DNA from: Planctomycetota bacterium
Lineage (GTDB): Bacteria; Planctomycetota; Phycisphaerae; Phycisphaerales; SM1A02
Direction of reading: 5' to 3'
Assembly: GCA_009926625.1 (NCBI GenBank)
Contig: RFON01000003.1
Span: 62,001-126,000 of the forward strand
DNA length: 64,000 nt
The position numbers and the translations under genes are program-made. A model generated the notes under the pieces. The model was not told where the DNA came from. It did no database searches and saw only the letters and a list, made by a program, of their open reading frames with translations. Below, piece after piece: positions 10,822-19,916 of the stretch. How positions within the stretch are numbered: the stretch's first letter is position 1; every line of letters begins with the position of its first letter.

Positions 10822-11945
10822 TGCCTCGCGGACTCACCGAGCCGACCACAGCCATTCCCAAGATGGACCGCTGTGCGGATCTGCCGCACCGACCGCGCGT
10901 GCTGCTGGGCAAGATGGGACTGGATGGTCACGATCGTGGCGTCAAGTTGATTGCGCGCATCATGCGGGACAGCGGCATCCATGTCATCTACTCGGGTCTT
11001 TGGCAGACGCCGCGCGGCCTTGCCATCGGAGCGCGCGATGAGGATGTCGACTGCGTTGCGGCATCGATGATGAGCAACTCGCACCTCGTGCTCGTGCCGA
11101 AGTTGCTGGGCGAACTTCAGTCCGTCGGACGGTCGGACATCCCCGTGAATGTCGGCGGCATCATTCCGCAGGAGGATGTCGCCACGCTGCTTGAGGCTGG
11201 CGTCGCACGGATCTACCACACTGGGACGGGCATGGACCAAATCGTGGAGAGTGTGCGCAGTTCGGTCCGTCCGTACGCCGCGCTCCCCGACTCCGCGCAT
11301 CCAACCGCGCAACTGGGCAGGCTGATGTCGATGGCTGCTGCTGGTTCGCTGCCCGCGTCCGCGGTGCGAAGGCGTCCCGCGCGCGTGATCGGGATCACGG
11401 GCGCACCTGGTGCGGGCAAGAGCACACTGGTCGCGGCAATGGCCGCAGAGGCGGTTCGGCGCGGTCGCCGCACTGCAGTGATCGCGTTCGATCCCATGAG
11501 CCCCATCACGGGAGGTGCGCTTCTTGGCGACCGCCTGCGTGTTGACTTCAACGCAGTGGACGAGGGAGTCTTCTACCGAAGCATGGCGATCATCGGCGAG
11601 GACTACCGAACACTGGAAGACCTGATCGGTCTTGTGGGCGCGGCGGGATTCGATCACTTGGTGGTGGAAACGGTCGGCGCGGGCCAGAACGATGTCGCGA
11701 TCCGCCACTTCGTGGACCGCACGGCCGTTGTCACGGTCCCAGGCATGGGAGACAGCGTTCAGATGGACAAGGCGGGCATCCTCGAGATCGCCGACCTCTT
11801 CATCGCCAACAAGGCAGACCACGCGGGCGAGGACAAGCTCGTTCGCGAACTCCTCGACATCGCGGCGGGGCGACCGATCTTCGAGACGGTCGCGACGCAG
11901 GGACGCGGGATCGTCGAACTCTACGAAGCGCTGCTTGGCGACTAA
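10821..11945 (+). CDS. B12-binding domain fused to MeaB/ArgK-type GTPase (IcmF-like N-terminal half)
   Basis: The 374-residue product joins two modules. Residues about 25-150 form a cobalamin-binding domain of the mutase small-subunit type, with the DxHxxG motif intact (GLDGHDRG, His near 37) and a GG(I)IP loop (NVGGIIPQED). Residues about 180-374 are a MeaB/ArgK P-loop GTPase: GAPGAGKST near 194, DPMSPITGGALLGDR (switch region), ETVGAGQND, and NKAD near 330. IcmF has this same order followed by a mutase catalytic domain, which is missing here. The protein probably supplies the B12 and chaperone functions for a separately encoded acyl-CoA mutase. It is followed by a PrpD-family gene, which suggests propionate or branched acyl-CoA metabolism. 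Confidence 0.8.
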   Translation: MPRGLTEPTTAIPKMDRCADLPHRPRVLLGKMGLDGHDRGVKLIARIMRDSGIHVIYSGLWQTPRGLAIGARDEDVDCVAASMMSNSHLVLVPKLLGELQSVGRSDIPVNVGGIIPQEDVATLLEAGVARIYHTGTGMDQIVESVRSSVRPYAALPDSAHPTAQLGRLMSMAAAGSLPASAVRRRPARVIGITGAPGAGKSTLVAAMAAEAVRRGRRTAVIAFDPMSPITGGALLGDRLRVDFNAVDEGVFYRSMAIIGEDYRTLEDLIGLVGAAGFDHLVVETVGAGQNDVAIRHFVDRTAVVTVPGMGDSVQMDKAGILEIADLFIANKADHAGEDKLVRELLDIAAGRPIFETVATQGRGIVELYEALLGD

Positions 11946-11975
11946 ATCGGCGCCGATCGTTCGGACGCGGGCCGC

Positions 11976-11981
11976 TAGACT
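11976..11981 (+). promoter_or_regulatory. -10-like box TAGACT upstream of the prpD-family gene
   Basis: Lies 25 nt before ATG 12007. A transcript starting about 7 nt later would have a leader of roughly 19 nt containing GGAG. Confidence 0.3.
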
Positions 11982-12006
11982 GCGGCGTTCCACGGAGCGA
12001 ATGCAC

Positions 12007-13548
12007 ATGAGCGCAACCCAACTGCCCCGAAACACCAATCAAGCCCTCGGCATCGGTCAGTACGCCATTGATTTCCTGCACGCTGGCGATCCCTCGCCTG
12101 CGGTGAAGGAGCGGACAGTCCTCTTCCACACCGACAGCGTTCTCTGCGGGGTTTCAGCCCTCGCGCTGGGGACGAACGCGCCAGTCCTGCTCCGCGAGGA
12201 GGCACTGGAGTATCCGAGCAAGAAGGGCGGCGCGAGGGTCTTCGGATCGCGTCGTCTCGTCGCGCCCGAGAAGGCGATCGTGGCGAACGCCGCCGCCGTG
12301 CGCGAGTGGGATTCCAACGGAACGAACTTTGGCTACAACCCGGCGCTCGGGCACACGGCCGGCGAGTTTGGTCACAACGATTTCTACCCCGTCGCGATCG
12401 CGGCCGCGCAGATTGCGCGCCTCGATGGAGCCGCGGCGCTGCGAGGGATGATCGCCATCGACGAGATCCGAGGGCGGCTCGCCGAAGTCTTCAGCTTGAA
12501 GACCTACAAGATCGATCATGTGGTGCATGGTGCGATCGCGAGCAGCGCCGTCTACGGCGCGATGCTCGGCGCGACGGCGGAGGAGATCGAGAGCGCCATC
12601 GGCATGACCGTTGCGCATTACATCCCCTGGCGTGCGATCCGCGCGGGGAAGCAACTGTCCGACTCCAAGGGGGCGTCGGCAGCGTTGAGCACGGAAGCCG
12701 CAGTGTTGTCGATGCAGCGATCGATGCGCGGTTTCCTCGGTCCGCGCGACATCTTCCGCAATCCCGAAAGCATGTTCCGCCAGTTCCAGAAAACGCAGGG
12801 CGACAGCCCCTTCGACCTGGTGCTTGGCTTCGCAGGTGATGACTTCGCCGTGATGGGCATGCACTTCAAGCTCGGCCTCTACGAGCACCAATCTGCCGGG
12901 GCGCTGCAGGGACTGATCGACCTGCTGGTCGCCCACGCGGACCTGCTTGCCTCGCCCGAACGGATCGCGGCCATCCGCATCACCGCGTACGAGCCGGCGT
13001 TCTCGATCATCGGCGATCCGGCAAAGCGCGACCCGCACACGCGTCAGAGCGCGGACCACTCGATGGTGTACATCGTGTCGACGATGCTGAGAAAGGCATT
13101 CGAGGCGCATGAAGCGGCTGGCGGCGAGGGATTGCCCTCCACTGGCGATGCCTGGTGGAAGGCGATCATGCTCGGTCCCCACGACTACTCCGCCGAGGCC
13201 ATCCACGATCCAGTGACACGATCGCTGATGAGCAAGATCACCTTTGAACATGGCGGCGCGGAGTACGACCGCCGCTATCCCGACGGCATCCCGACATCGC
13301 TGACGATCGAAACGACCGATGGCAGGAAACTCGACAGCGGTCTCGTGATGTACCCCGCTGGCCATGCCCGCAACACGACAGCGAACCTGCGCGACATCCT
13401 TTCATCCAAGTTTGCCATGCTCGGGCGCCTCGGCATCCGCAAGGCGCGCAAGGCGCTCCGCGAACTCGAGCAACTGGAGCATCTCACCGCGAAGGACCTT
13501 CGCGCGCTGTACAACCTCGATGTGCTCGACCGCGGTCGCTTCGAGTGA
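12007..13548 (+). CDS. MmgE/PrpD family protein (2-methylcitrate dehydratase-like)
   Basis: Soluble 513-residue member of the MmgE/PrpD family, whose best-known members dehydrate 2-methylcitrate in propionate breakdown. Family hallmarks: the N-terminal helical domain with DSVLCGVSALA; AVREWDSNGTNFGYNPALGH (residues about 95-115), where PrpD has the conserved substrate-loop Asp and His; KTYKIDHVVHGA; and the C-terminal segment with DHSMVYIVSTML. GGAG lies 9 nt before ATG 12007 and only 3 nt before the in-frame ATG 12001, so 12007 is preferred. Lying 61 bp after the B12/GTPase gene, it may take part in acyl-CoA or methylcitrate handling, but other hydro-lyase substrates are known in the family. 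Confidence 0.8.
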   Translation: MSATQLPRNTNQALGIGQYAIDFLHAGDPSPAVKERTVLFHTDSVLCGVSALALGTNAPVLLREEALEYPSKKGGARVFGSRRLVAPEKAIVANAAAVREWDSNGTNFGYNPALGHTAGEFGHNDFYPVAIAAAQIARLDGAAALRGMIAIDEIRGRLAEVFSLKTYKIDHVVHGAIASSAVYGAMLGATAEEIESAIGMTVAHYIPWRAIRAGKQLSDSKGASAALSTEAAVLSMQRSMRGFLGPRDIFRNPESMFRQFQKTQGDSPFDLVLGFAGDDFAVMGMHFKLGLYEHQSAGALQGLIDLLVAHADLLASPERIAAIRITAYEPAFSIIGDPAKRDPHTRQSADHSMVYIVSTMLRKAFEAHEAAGGEGLPSTGDAWWKAIMLGPHDYSAEAIHDPVTRSLMSKITFEHGGAEYDRRYPDGIPTSLTIETTDGRKLDSGLVMYPAGHARNTTANLRDILSSKFAMLGRLGIRKARKALRELEQLEHLTAKDLRALYNLDVLDRGRFE

Positions 13549-13583
13549 TCCTTCGGCGGCGTGCCCGCGAAGCTCGCGTTGCC

Positions 13584-14339
13584 TCACCGCACCATCGCGA
13601 GGCGAAGCCCCCCCGCTTCATTGTCGATCTCGATGACCTCGAAGCGGATGTCGGGGAGCGTCCGGCGATCAAGTCGGTATCGCAGACGCATGGGTGCGGA
13701 GCGGTCGGCAATGACGAGTGCGCCATTCCACCCCGATGCGATGCGAGTGATGAACGCGAGGAGATCCTTTCGGTTGCCATCCGCCCATGCCACGAACGCT
13801 GCCTCGCCGCCCGCCCGTTCGTACGCGGCGCGCGCATCGCGAGCAAGCATCTGCGCATAGAAGGGCGCGTACTCACGGTTCTTCAGCGCGTAACTGAAGT
13901 GCGACACGACATGCTCCGGCATCAACGCTCGCAGCACCACTGTGCCGTCCGGCAACTCCTCGCGCAACTTGAGTTCCTCGGTCGGGCGCGGCTTCGGCTT
14001 GGGCAGCGGTTGCAGCGCGGCGGGGCTGTAGGGCGGCGCGGTGTACTCCGGTTGCGGCACGATGAACGATCCGATCGGCTGCGAGCCGTCCTCCGCCGCG
14101 CGCGAGGGAAGTTCATCCACGATGACCACGCGCGTCCCGTCCGGCATGGTGGTTTCCGTTCCGACCGGGGACTCGAGCCCGAACTTGCTTGCGCCCCGCT
14201 TGACATGCACGGTGCGTTCCTCCGCGCAGCCGCACAGTGCGGCGAAGCACAGCGCAGAAGGTGCCAGCCAGCGCGCTGGCGGGAACATCCACCCCAATCG
14301 CTCAAGGACTTCCGCAGCGTGAACGCTTCGAGCGATCAT
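13584..14339 (-). CDS. Putative lipoprotein of unknown function
   Basis: Family not recognised; 251 residues from ATG 14339, which overlaps the nadB stop as TGATG. A lipobox (LCGC) follows a hydrophobic run (APSALCFAALCGC), so the mature protein would start at Cys and be membrane-anchored. An internal ATG at 14288 (MFPPARWLAPSAL) would give a more usual signal-peptide length and is a real alternative start. A Pro-rich linker (PLPKPKPRPTEELK) separates an N-terminal segment from a C-terminal domain of about 110 residues (AYERAGGEAAFVAWADGNRK). It is last in the minus-strand set that starts at 17159. Confidence 0.6.
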   Translation of the reverse strand: MIARSVHAAEVLERLGWMFPPARWLAPSALCFAALCGCAEERTVHVKRGASKFGLESPVGTETTMPDGTRVVIVDELPSRAAEDGSQPIGSFIVPQPEYTAPPYSPAALQPLPKPKPRPTEELKLREELPDGTVVLRALMPEHVVSHFSYALKNREYAPFYAQMLARDARAAYERAGGEAAFVAWADGNRKDLLAFITRIASGWNGALVIADRSAPMRLRYRLDRRTLPDIRFEVIEIDNEAGGLRLAMVR

Positions 14340-15988
14340 CAGGCACCGCCCCGCACCGCACGCAGCACGGGTCGCCAGAGCGGATTCGAATCCCCCTTGC
14401 GCCACAGCAGGTGCCGCGGACCGTTTGAATCCTCGGTGGGCCAGTCGACTCGCGTGTGCGCGCCGCGCGACTCACGGCGCTCGAGCGCCGCCCGAGTCAT
14501 GAGATGACCGACCGTCAGCAGGTTCTGCGTCTCCCAGCCGCTCGGCGCATCGAACACGGACCCGAGGGCGTATCGCCCCCAGAACGCGAACATGTCGATG
14601 CAGTCGCGCATCTTTGCCCCCTCGCGCACGATGCCGACATTTCGCCACATCGCGCTGCGCAGGCTCGATCGCACATCGTCGAGATCCAGTTCGCCCGCCA
14701 CCGAGGACCGGACCTTGCTCTCCCACTGCATCGGCACTGCATCAGGCAGCGAATCACGGATCGATGTTTGCACCGCGCGCCGACCGAACACGAGCCCCTC
14801 GAGCAAGCTGTTGCTCGCCAACCGATTCGCGCCATGCACGCCGTTCGATGCGACTTCGCCGCACGCGTACAGACCTTGGAGCGAAGTCCGGCCGTCGAGG
14901 TCCGTCCATACGCCGCCGATGGTGTAGTGCGCGGCTGGATGAACGGGGATGAGGTCACGCCCACCATCGATGCCGTACTCAGCGAGCATGCGCGCGAGCC
15001 CAGGGAAGCGGCGCGCGAAGCCGTCGCTGCCGAGATGCCTTGCATCGAGAAACGCGTGCGAATCCCCTGCGCCTGCAAGGTGCTCCACGATGCCGCGCGT
15101 CACCACATCGCGCGGCGCGAGATCGGCCTGCGCATGGCGGCCGTGCATGATTGCCACACCCTGGCGATCGACCAGGCGCGCACCCTCGCCGCGCACCGCT
15201 TCGCTGATGAGATGCCTCGGTGCACCGGCGACATAGAGCGTCGTCGGGTGAAACTGCATGAACTCGACATCCTGCACCAGTGCGCCGGCGCGCCAGGCCA
15301 TCGCGATCGCGTCGCCCGTCGCCACGCGCGGATTCGATGTCTCGCGGTAGACCTGCCCCGCCCCGCCGGCCGCCAAGATCGTGGCGCGCGCCCACAGCAC
15401 CTGCAACCCGAAACGCGGGTGCCAGGTCAGGGCGCCAGTGACGCGCTGCGCACCGTCCGTGCACAGATCGATCGCGAAACAACGGTCGAACACGCGGATC
15501 CCAGGCGTGCGAGCGGTCGCATCCATCAGCGTTCGCATCAGGGCTCGCCCAGTCTGGTCACCATCGGCGTGCAGGATGCGCGCGCAACCATGACCGCCCT
15601 CGCGCCCGAGCGAAACCCCCTCGTCGCCAGCGTCGAAGCGCATCCCAGCCGACTGCAGCCATTCGATCTCCGATGGTCCCTCGCGCACAAGCGTCTGGAC
15701 CGCGTCCTCGTCGCACAGGCCAGCGCCTGCGACGAGCGTGTCGCGTTCATGTGCATCGGGCGAATCGTCCTTGGCGAGCGCTGCTGCGATGCCGCCCTGC
15801 GCCCACTGCGTGTTCGAGAGGTCCATCGGCCCCTTGGCAAGCACCGTCACCGACCCATGACGCGCCGCTTCAATCGCGGCGCGGAGCCCCGCCACGCCTG
15901 CGCCGATGACGAGCGTGTCGGCGAAGAGTTGCGGCAGCAACTGACTGCGGAACGGGATCAGGTGGCGGCGTTCGTCGAACACGCTCAT
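14339..15988 (-). CDS. nadB: L-aspartate oxidase
   Basis: FAD enzyme oxidising L-aspartate to iminoaspartate, the first step of bacterial NAD synthesis. The 549-residue product has the N-terminal dinucleotide fold DTLVIGAGVAGLRAAIEA (near residue 26), the succinate-dehydrogenase-family motif NTQWAQGGIAAAL, EFMQFHPTTL near residue 245, and HPAAHYTIGGVWTD with GLYACGEVASNGVHGANRL near 350-385. The length equals that of E. coli NadB. nadA and nadC are not in the window. It starts 13 nt after the PD40 lipoprotein gene and overlaps the following lipoprotein gene, so it is in the middle of a three-gene operon. Confidence 0.92.
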   Translation of the reverse strand: MSVFDERRHLIPFRSQLLPQLFADTLVIGAGVAGLRAAIEAARHGSVTVLAKGPMDLSNTQWAQGGIAAALAKDDSPDAHERDTLVAGAGLCDEDAVQTLVREGPSEIEWLQSAGMRFDAGDEGVSLGREGGHGCARILHADGDQTGRALMRTLMDATARTPGIRVFDRCFAIDLCTDGAQRVTGALTWHPRFGLQVLWARATILAAGGAGQVYRETSNPRVATGDAIAMAWRAGALVQDVEFMQFHPTTLYVAGAPRHLISEAVRGEGARLVDRQGVAIMHGRHAQADLAPRDVVTRGIVEHLAGAGDSHAFLDARHLGSDGFARRFPGLARMLAEYGIDGGRDLIPVHPAAHYTIGGVWTDLDGRTSLQGLYACGEVASNGVHGANRLASNSLLEGLVFGRRAVQTSIRDSLPDAVPMQWESKVRSSVAGELDLDDVRSSLRSAMWRNVGIVREGAKMRDCIDMFAFWGRYALGSVFDAPSGWETQNLLTVGHLMTRAALERRESRGAHTRVDWPTEDSNGPRHLLWRKGDSNPLWRPVLRAVRGGA

Positions 15989-16001
15989 GGGCTTTCACCG
16001 A

Positions 16002-17159
16002 TCATGGCGTCGAAGCGCCCGCGCGCACGAAGTCGGCGATCCACAGTTGGCTTGAACGCCCCTCGCCGCGCTGGCTCGTCCACATCATGCGCCGACCCGT
16101 CGCATCGAAAACGGGCAGCACATCCGCTCCCTGCGCCTGGGTCACGCGCGTGCGAGTCGGCGCCGCGGCGACATCCGTCGTGACTGCGAAAATCTCATAG
16201 TTGTTGTGACCGACCTCGCTCGATGCGTACACGATCATCGTTCCACTGGGATGCCAGAACGGTGCCCAGTTGACATGCTCGTTGTCCGTGAGTTGCCGCT
16301 CATTGGCACTGCCGACGATTCGCCCGTCGGCATCGCGCACGAGATCGGCCACCTGCACCTGCAGCAAGCTGTCTCCGCGGCGGTCCGACCGATAGCAGAT
16401 GCGCCGCTCATCGGGCGAGAAGAATGGTCCACCGTCGTAGCCGGGTGCGTTCACGATGGTGACATGCAGTCCGCTGGGCATGTCGAGGACGCGCAAGTCT
16501 CCTTGACCGCTCTCAAGCGAGCAGTACAGAAGGCTGCGACCATCGCGCGTGGTCGATCCCTCCGCTGCGTACGCACGCCCATCACCGACGATCACTTTCG
16601 GCTGCGAGCGGCCAGACGCGATGCTCGCGGCATCCGCTGTCGCCATCTCCACGATCCGCATCTCAGGCGGGAACTGCCACTTGTACCGACCGGTTCCGCG
16701 CTGGTATCCCGGCGCATCCGTCACGGCTGGCGTCGTGATCGTCGAACCGTACAGCACCATTCCAGGGCGCGACTGCTCGAACCAGCCGCAGGTGTTGGCC
16801 GACTTGGGTGGACTGATTCGCTCGATGCGCGAGAGCAGCGGCTTGCCCTCAGCATCTGAGCCGAGTTCAGCGATGTACATCGAATAGGCATCATCGGGCG
16901 CGGCGCCTGACGACGGCTGCTCGACCGCTTGGAAGATGATCTGTCGACCGTCAGGCGAGAAATACGCTTCCCCTGCCTTCACGAAGCGATCAGGAAAGGT
17001 CAGCTGGGTGTGTTTGCGCAGCCATGCCGACTCCGACGCTCGCCACGCAGCCGGATCCTCGGTCGCCGGCTTCACGCTCGGCGGCGATGCCTGTGGTGCG
17101 GAGCAAGAAACGGCGAGCAGGGCGTGTGCCGCGGCGATGTATGGGATGATGAATCGCAT
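16002..17159 (-). CDS. TolB-like PD40 beta-propeller lipoprotein
   Basis: Exported 385-residue protein with a lipoprotein signal (MRFIIPYIAAAHALLAVSC, lipobox AVSC at residue 19). The mature part contains repeated PD40/TolB-type blades: YFSPDGRQIIFQA, FFSPDERRICYRSDR, FWHPSGTMIVYASS and FDATGRRMMWTSQR, each with the FSPDG-like turn. It probably forms a beta-propeller in the periplasm or on the outer membrane. It is not TolB itself: no TolB N-terminal domain was seen. A WWxxP-like catalytic serine of the prolyl-oligopeptidase group is also lacking. It heads the nadB operon and its start overlaps that of the divergent pseudouridine synthase gene. Confidence 0.7.
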   Translation of the reverse strand: MRFIIPYIAAAHALLAVSCSAPQASPPSVKPATEDPAAWRASESAWLRKHTQLTFPDRFVKAGEAYFSPDGRQIIFQAVEQPSSGAAPDDAYSMYIAELGSDAEGKPLLSRIERISPPKSANTCGWFEQSRPGMVLYGSTITTPAVTDAPGYQRGTGRYKWQFPPEMRIVEMATADAASIASGRSQPKVIVGDGRAYAAEGSTTRDGRSLLYCSLESGQGDLRVLDMPSGLHVTIVNAPGYDGGPFFSPDERRICYRSDRRGDSLLQVQVADLVRDADGRIVGSANERQLTDNEHVNWAPFWHPSGTMIVYASSEVGHNNYEIFAVTTDVAAAPTRTRVTQAQGADVLPVFDATGRRMMWTSQRGEGRSSQLWIADFVRAGASTP

Positions 17160-17835
17160 GGAAGAGACTGCCGACGACGATGGCGAGCCACATGCGATTG
17201 TAGGTCGCGGCTACACGGCGGTGCATGCGGATGCACACCTGATCGTCATCGAGAAGCAACATGGCATTCTGTCGGTGCCCGGCATCGGCGAGGCGAAGGC
17301 GGATTGCATTGCGCGCCGAGTTGCGGAGGACTTCGCGGGCGCGCGCATCGTGCACCGACTCGATCGAGACACGAGTGGCCTGATGGTGCTCGGGCTCGAC
17401 GCCGCGACGCACCGAGCGCTTTCGATGCAGTTCGAGGCACGCTCCGTGCGCAAGGAGTATGAGGCGCTCGTCGGTGGTCACTGCACCGATGAACGCGGCG
17501 TGGTCGACCTACCCATCGCCAAGGACTTGGCGAACCCGCCGCGTCAGCGCATTGATCACGAGCATGGTCGGCCGAGCGTCACCGCCTGGAAGGTCGTGGA
17601 ACGCCTCTCGAACCCCGCGCGCACCCGCGTTCGGCTTGAGCCGCACACGGGGCGATCACATCAGTTGCGGCTGCACATGCTGACGATCGGTCACCCGATG
17701 CTTGGCGACGATCTCTACGCGCCCGAGGAACTCCTGCGACTCGCCCCGCGCCTCTGCCTGCACGCGACACTGCTCGCGTTCACCCACCCCGCAACCGGCG
17801 AACGCGTTGTCTATCAATCCGCGGCGCCGTTCTGA
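17158..17835 (+). CDS. RluA-family pseudouridine synthase
   Basis: Isomerises a uridine in rRNA or tRNA to pseudouridine. The 225-residue product has the family motif HRLDRDTSGLMVLGLD with the catalytic aspartate (the second Asp), followed by KEYEALVGG and RLEPHTGRSHQLRLHM, all typical of the RluA/TruC group. There is no S4 domain, so it resembles RluA or TruC rather than RluD. The start is uncertain: ATG 17158 is used, but in-frame ATGs at 17137, 17146 and 17149 add a few residues (MYGMMNRM). The start overlaps the divergent lipoprotein gene. The 3' end overlaps the cyclase gene by 22 bp. Confidence 0.85.
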   Translation: MEETADDDGEPHAIVGRGYTAVHADAHLIVIEKQHGILSVPGIGEAKADCIARRVAEDFAGARIVHRLDRDTSGLMVLGLDAATHRALSMQFEARSVRKEYEALVGGHCTDERGVVDLPIAKDLANPPRQRIDHEHGRPSVTAWKVVERLSNPARTRVRLEPHTGRSHQLRLHMLTIGHPMLGDDLYAPEELLRLAPRLCLHATLLAFTHPATGERVVYQSAAPF

Positions 17836-19850
17836 CGCGGGCTGCGTTCGGTTTCGCGCGCCGATGCGAAGCGCCCGAGCGCCATCAGCGGGAAGTAGAG
17901 ACGGTAGAGGTGGTAGCGCAGGTAGAAGACGCGCGGAAACCCAGTGCCAGTGAAGAAGCGCTCGCACCACGATCCAGCGGGATCGCCATCCGGATTCCGC
18001 GCAGGATCGATCGCCGCGCCCGCATCAAGCTGCGTGTCACAAAGCCACGCGATCGCGCGCTCGAGCCCGCGGTCGCGCGGACCGAAGACCTCCTGCAACA
18101 CCATCGCGCCCCATGCCGTCTGTGATGCGGTCGATGGTCCCTGCCCCTTCAGCCGCGGATCGATGTAGGAATCCGCCGTTTCACCGAACGATCCATCGGG
18201 CTGTTGGACCGAGCGAATCCACTCGCCCGCCTGCACGATCCATGGCTCGTCCCGACCGACACCGCAGCGGATCGGACCGATCACCGACTGCCATGTTCCG
18301 TAGATGTAATTGACTCCCCAGCGCCCGAAAAAGCACCCCTCGCTCTCCTGATGCGAGCGGATGTAGCGCACGGCGCGATCAATCGCGGGATGCCCCACGC
18401 GCAGACCATGCCAGGAGAGGCACTCGAGGACCCGACCAGTGATGTCGGGGCATGATGGATCCTGCATCGCGTTGTGATCGGCGAATGGAACGCACTCGAG
18501 GATCGGTCGGTGTTGGGTGCGGTCAAACGCAGCCCAGCCACCGTCATCGTTCTGCATCGCGAGCAGCCACTCGACGCCGCGTTCGCCCGCTGCGGATGCC
18601 GCCGCACCGCCCGTGCGCGCGAGCGCCATCGCCACCATCGCCGTGTCATCGCAGTCGGGGTACCAGGCATTGTCGAACTCGAACGCCCACCCGCCGTTCG
18701 GGGCGTCGGGCGAACAATTGTCCGCCCAGTCGCCGCGGAACGAGACCTCCTTCCGCACGAGCCATGAGGCAGCGCGTGCAGCGGAGCGGTCAGTGGCATC
18801 GAGTCCACAGTCGTTCATCGCATAGAGCGCAATGCCCGTGTCCCACACCGGCGAGAAACAGGGCTGGATGCGGATCCCCTCCTCGTCTTCGATGAAGAAC
18901 GCATCGAGGTCGCGCTCCGCCCGCACCACGCGCGGGTCGCTGCGTGGGATGCGCAGCGCGTGCATCACGATCTGCAGGTAGACCATCGGAGGAAAGATCG
19001 CGCCAAGCCCTGCCGTCGGCGCGGGCGTCTCCTGGCTTGCGCGCCGCATGATCCACTCGAACGCTTCGCTGATCGCGCGGCGGCGCAGCGGCGTGCCACC
19101 GAAGCGCTCGGTCACCTTCAACAGCGAGTCGATGCCGCCGAACACGCGCCGCCAGAAGCGCGATCCATCGGGGCGCTGATACAGGCGAGCGCGTTCACGC
19201 GAGTCGATGAACAGCTCATCGATCCCCTGCCGTGCGTCCAGCTTTCGCGTCGGGCGGAGCGCGCTCACGATCGCCAACGGCAGGATCATGGTGCGGCTCC
19301 ATGCGCTCACCTTCGAGAGGTGGAAGAAGAACCAGCGCGGCAACCACAGCACTTCAGGCGGGATCGTCGGCACGGCGGACCACGGCACCTGTCCGAGCGC
19401 AGCGAGATAGAAGTTCGAGAAGGAATTGCAGCGCTCGGCGCCACCGAGCGCGAGCACTTGCTGACGGGCGCGCTGCATGTGCGGGGCGTCCGCCGAATCG
19501 CCTGCGAGCTTCAACGCGAGATACGCCTTGACTGTTGCAGAAAGATCCGTCGCACTGCCTGGATACTGCCCCCATCCGCCGTCGGCGCGCTGCTGCGCTC
19601 GGAGCACCCGTTCGATTCGCTCGAGCGTTTCGCGACCCGGCCGACCATCCGCCATCGGCGCCGACTCCTGGCCCAACACCCACTTCATCAGGAGATACTC
19701 CGACTCAAGGATCGAATCGCCCTCGAGTTCGGCGCAGAAATGCCCATCCTCCTCTTGAAGCGACTGCAGCGCGGCAAGGGCGCCATCGCGCGCGCGCTGG
19801 GCACGAAGCGTCACGCTTGCAGCGGGTGTGGGATGATCGATGATGGTCAT
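17814..19850 (-). CDS. shc: Squalene-hopene cyclase
   Basis: Membrane-associated cyclase turning squalene into hopene/hopanol, the precursor of hopanoids. The 678-residue length suits the family. The catalytic acid motif DCDDTA (DxDDTA) starts at residue 399. QW-type repeats are visible (QEEDGHFCAELEG, QNDDGGWAAFD, QQPDGSFGE), as is WFFFHLSKVSAWSRTM, close to the conserved SHC segment around residue 175. ATG 19850 (MTIIDHPT) is chosen; an upstream in-frame extension is poor. The carotenoid genes near 53-60 kb probably draw on the same squalene pool. No hpn genes are adjacent. Confidence 0.93.
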   Translation of the reverse strand: MTIIDHPTPAASVTLRAQRARDGALAALQSLQEEDGHFCAELEGDSILESEYLLMKWVLGQESAPMADGRPGRETLERIERVLRAQQRADGGWGQYPGSATDLSATVKAYLALKLAGDSADAPHMQRARQQVLALGGAERCNSFSNFYLAALGQVPWSAVPTIPPEVLWLPRWFFFHLSKVSAWSRTMILPLAIVSALRPTRKLDARQGIDELFIDSRERARLYQRPDGSRFWRRVFGGIDSLLKVTERFGGTPLRRRAISEAFEWIMRRASQETPAPTAGLGAIFPPMVYLQIVMHALRIPRSDPRVVRAERDLDAFFIEDEEGIRIQPCFSPVWDTGIALYAMNDCGLDATDRSAARAASWLVRKEVSFRGDWADNCSPDAPNGGWAFEFDNAWYPDCDDTAMVAMALARTGGAAASAAGERGVEWLLAMQNDDGGWAAFDRTQHRPILECVPFADHNAMQDPSCPDITGRVLECLSWHGLRVGHPAIDRAVRYIRSHQESEGCFFGRWGVNYIYGTWQSVIGPIRCGVGRDEPWIVQAGEWIRSVQQPDGSFGETADSYIDPRLKGQGPSTASQTAWGAMVLQEVFGPRDRGLERAIAWLCDTQLDAGAAIDPARNPDGDPAGSWCERFFTGTGFPRVFYLRYHLYRLYFPLMALGRFASARETERSPRQNGAAD

Positions 19851-19916
19851 GGTCGCATCAGCGTGTCGTGCGGGAAATGCAGTGGTTCGTATGCTAACCG
19901 ACGAGGAGATGCATTC

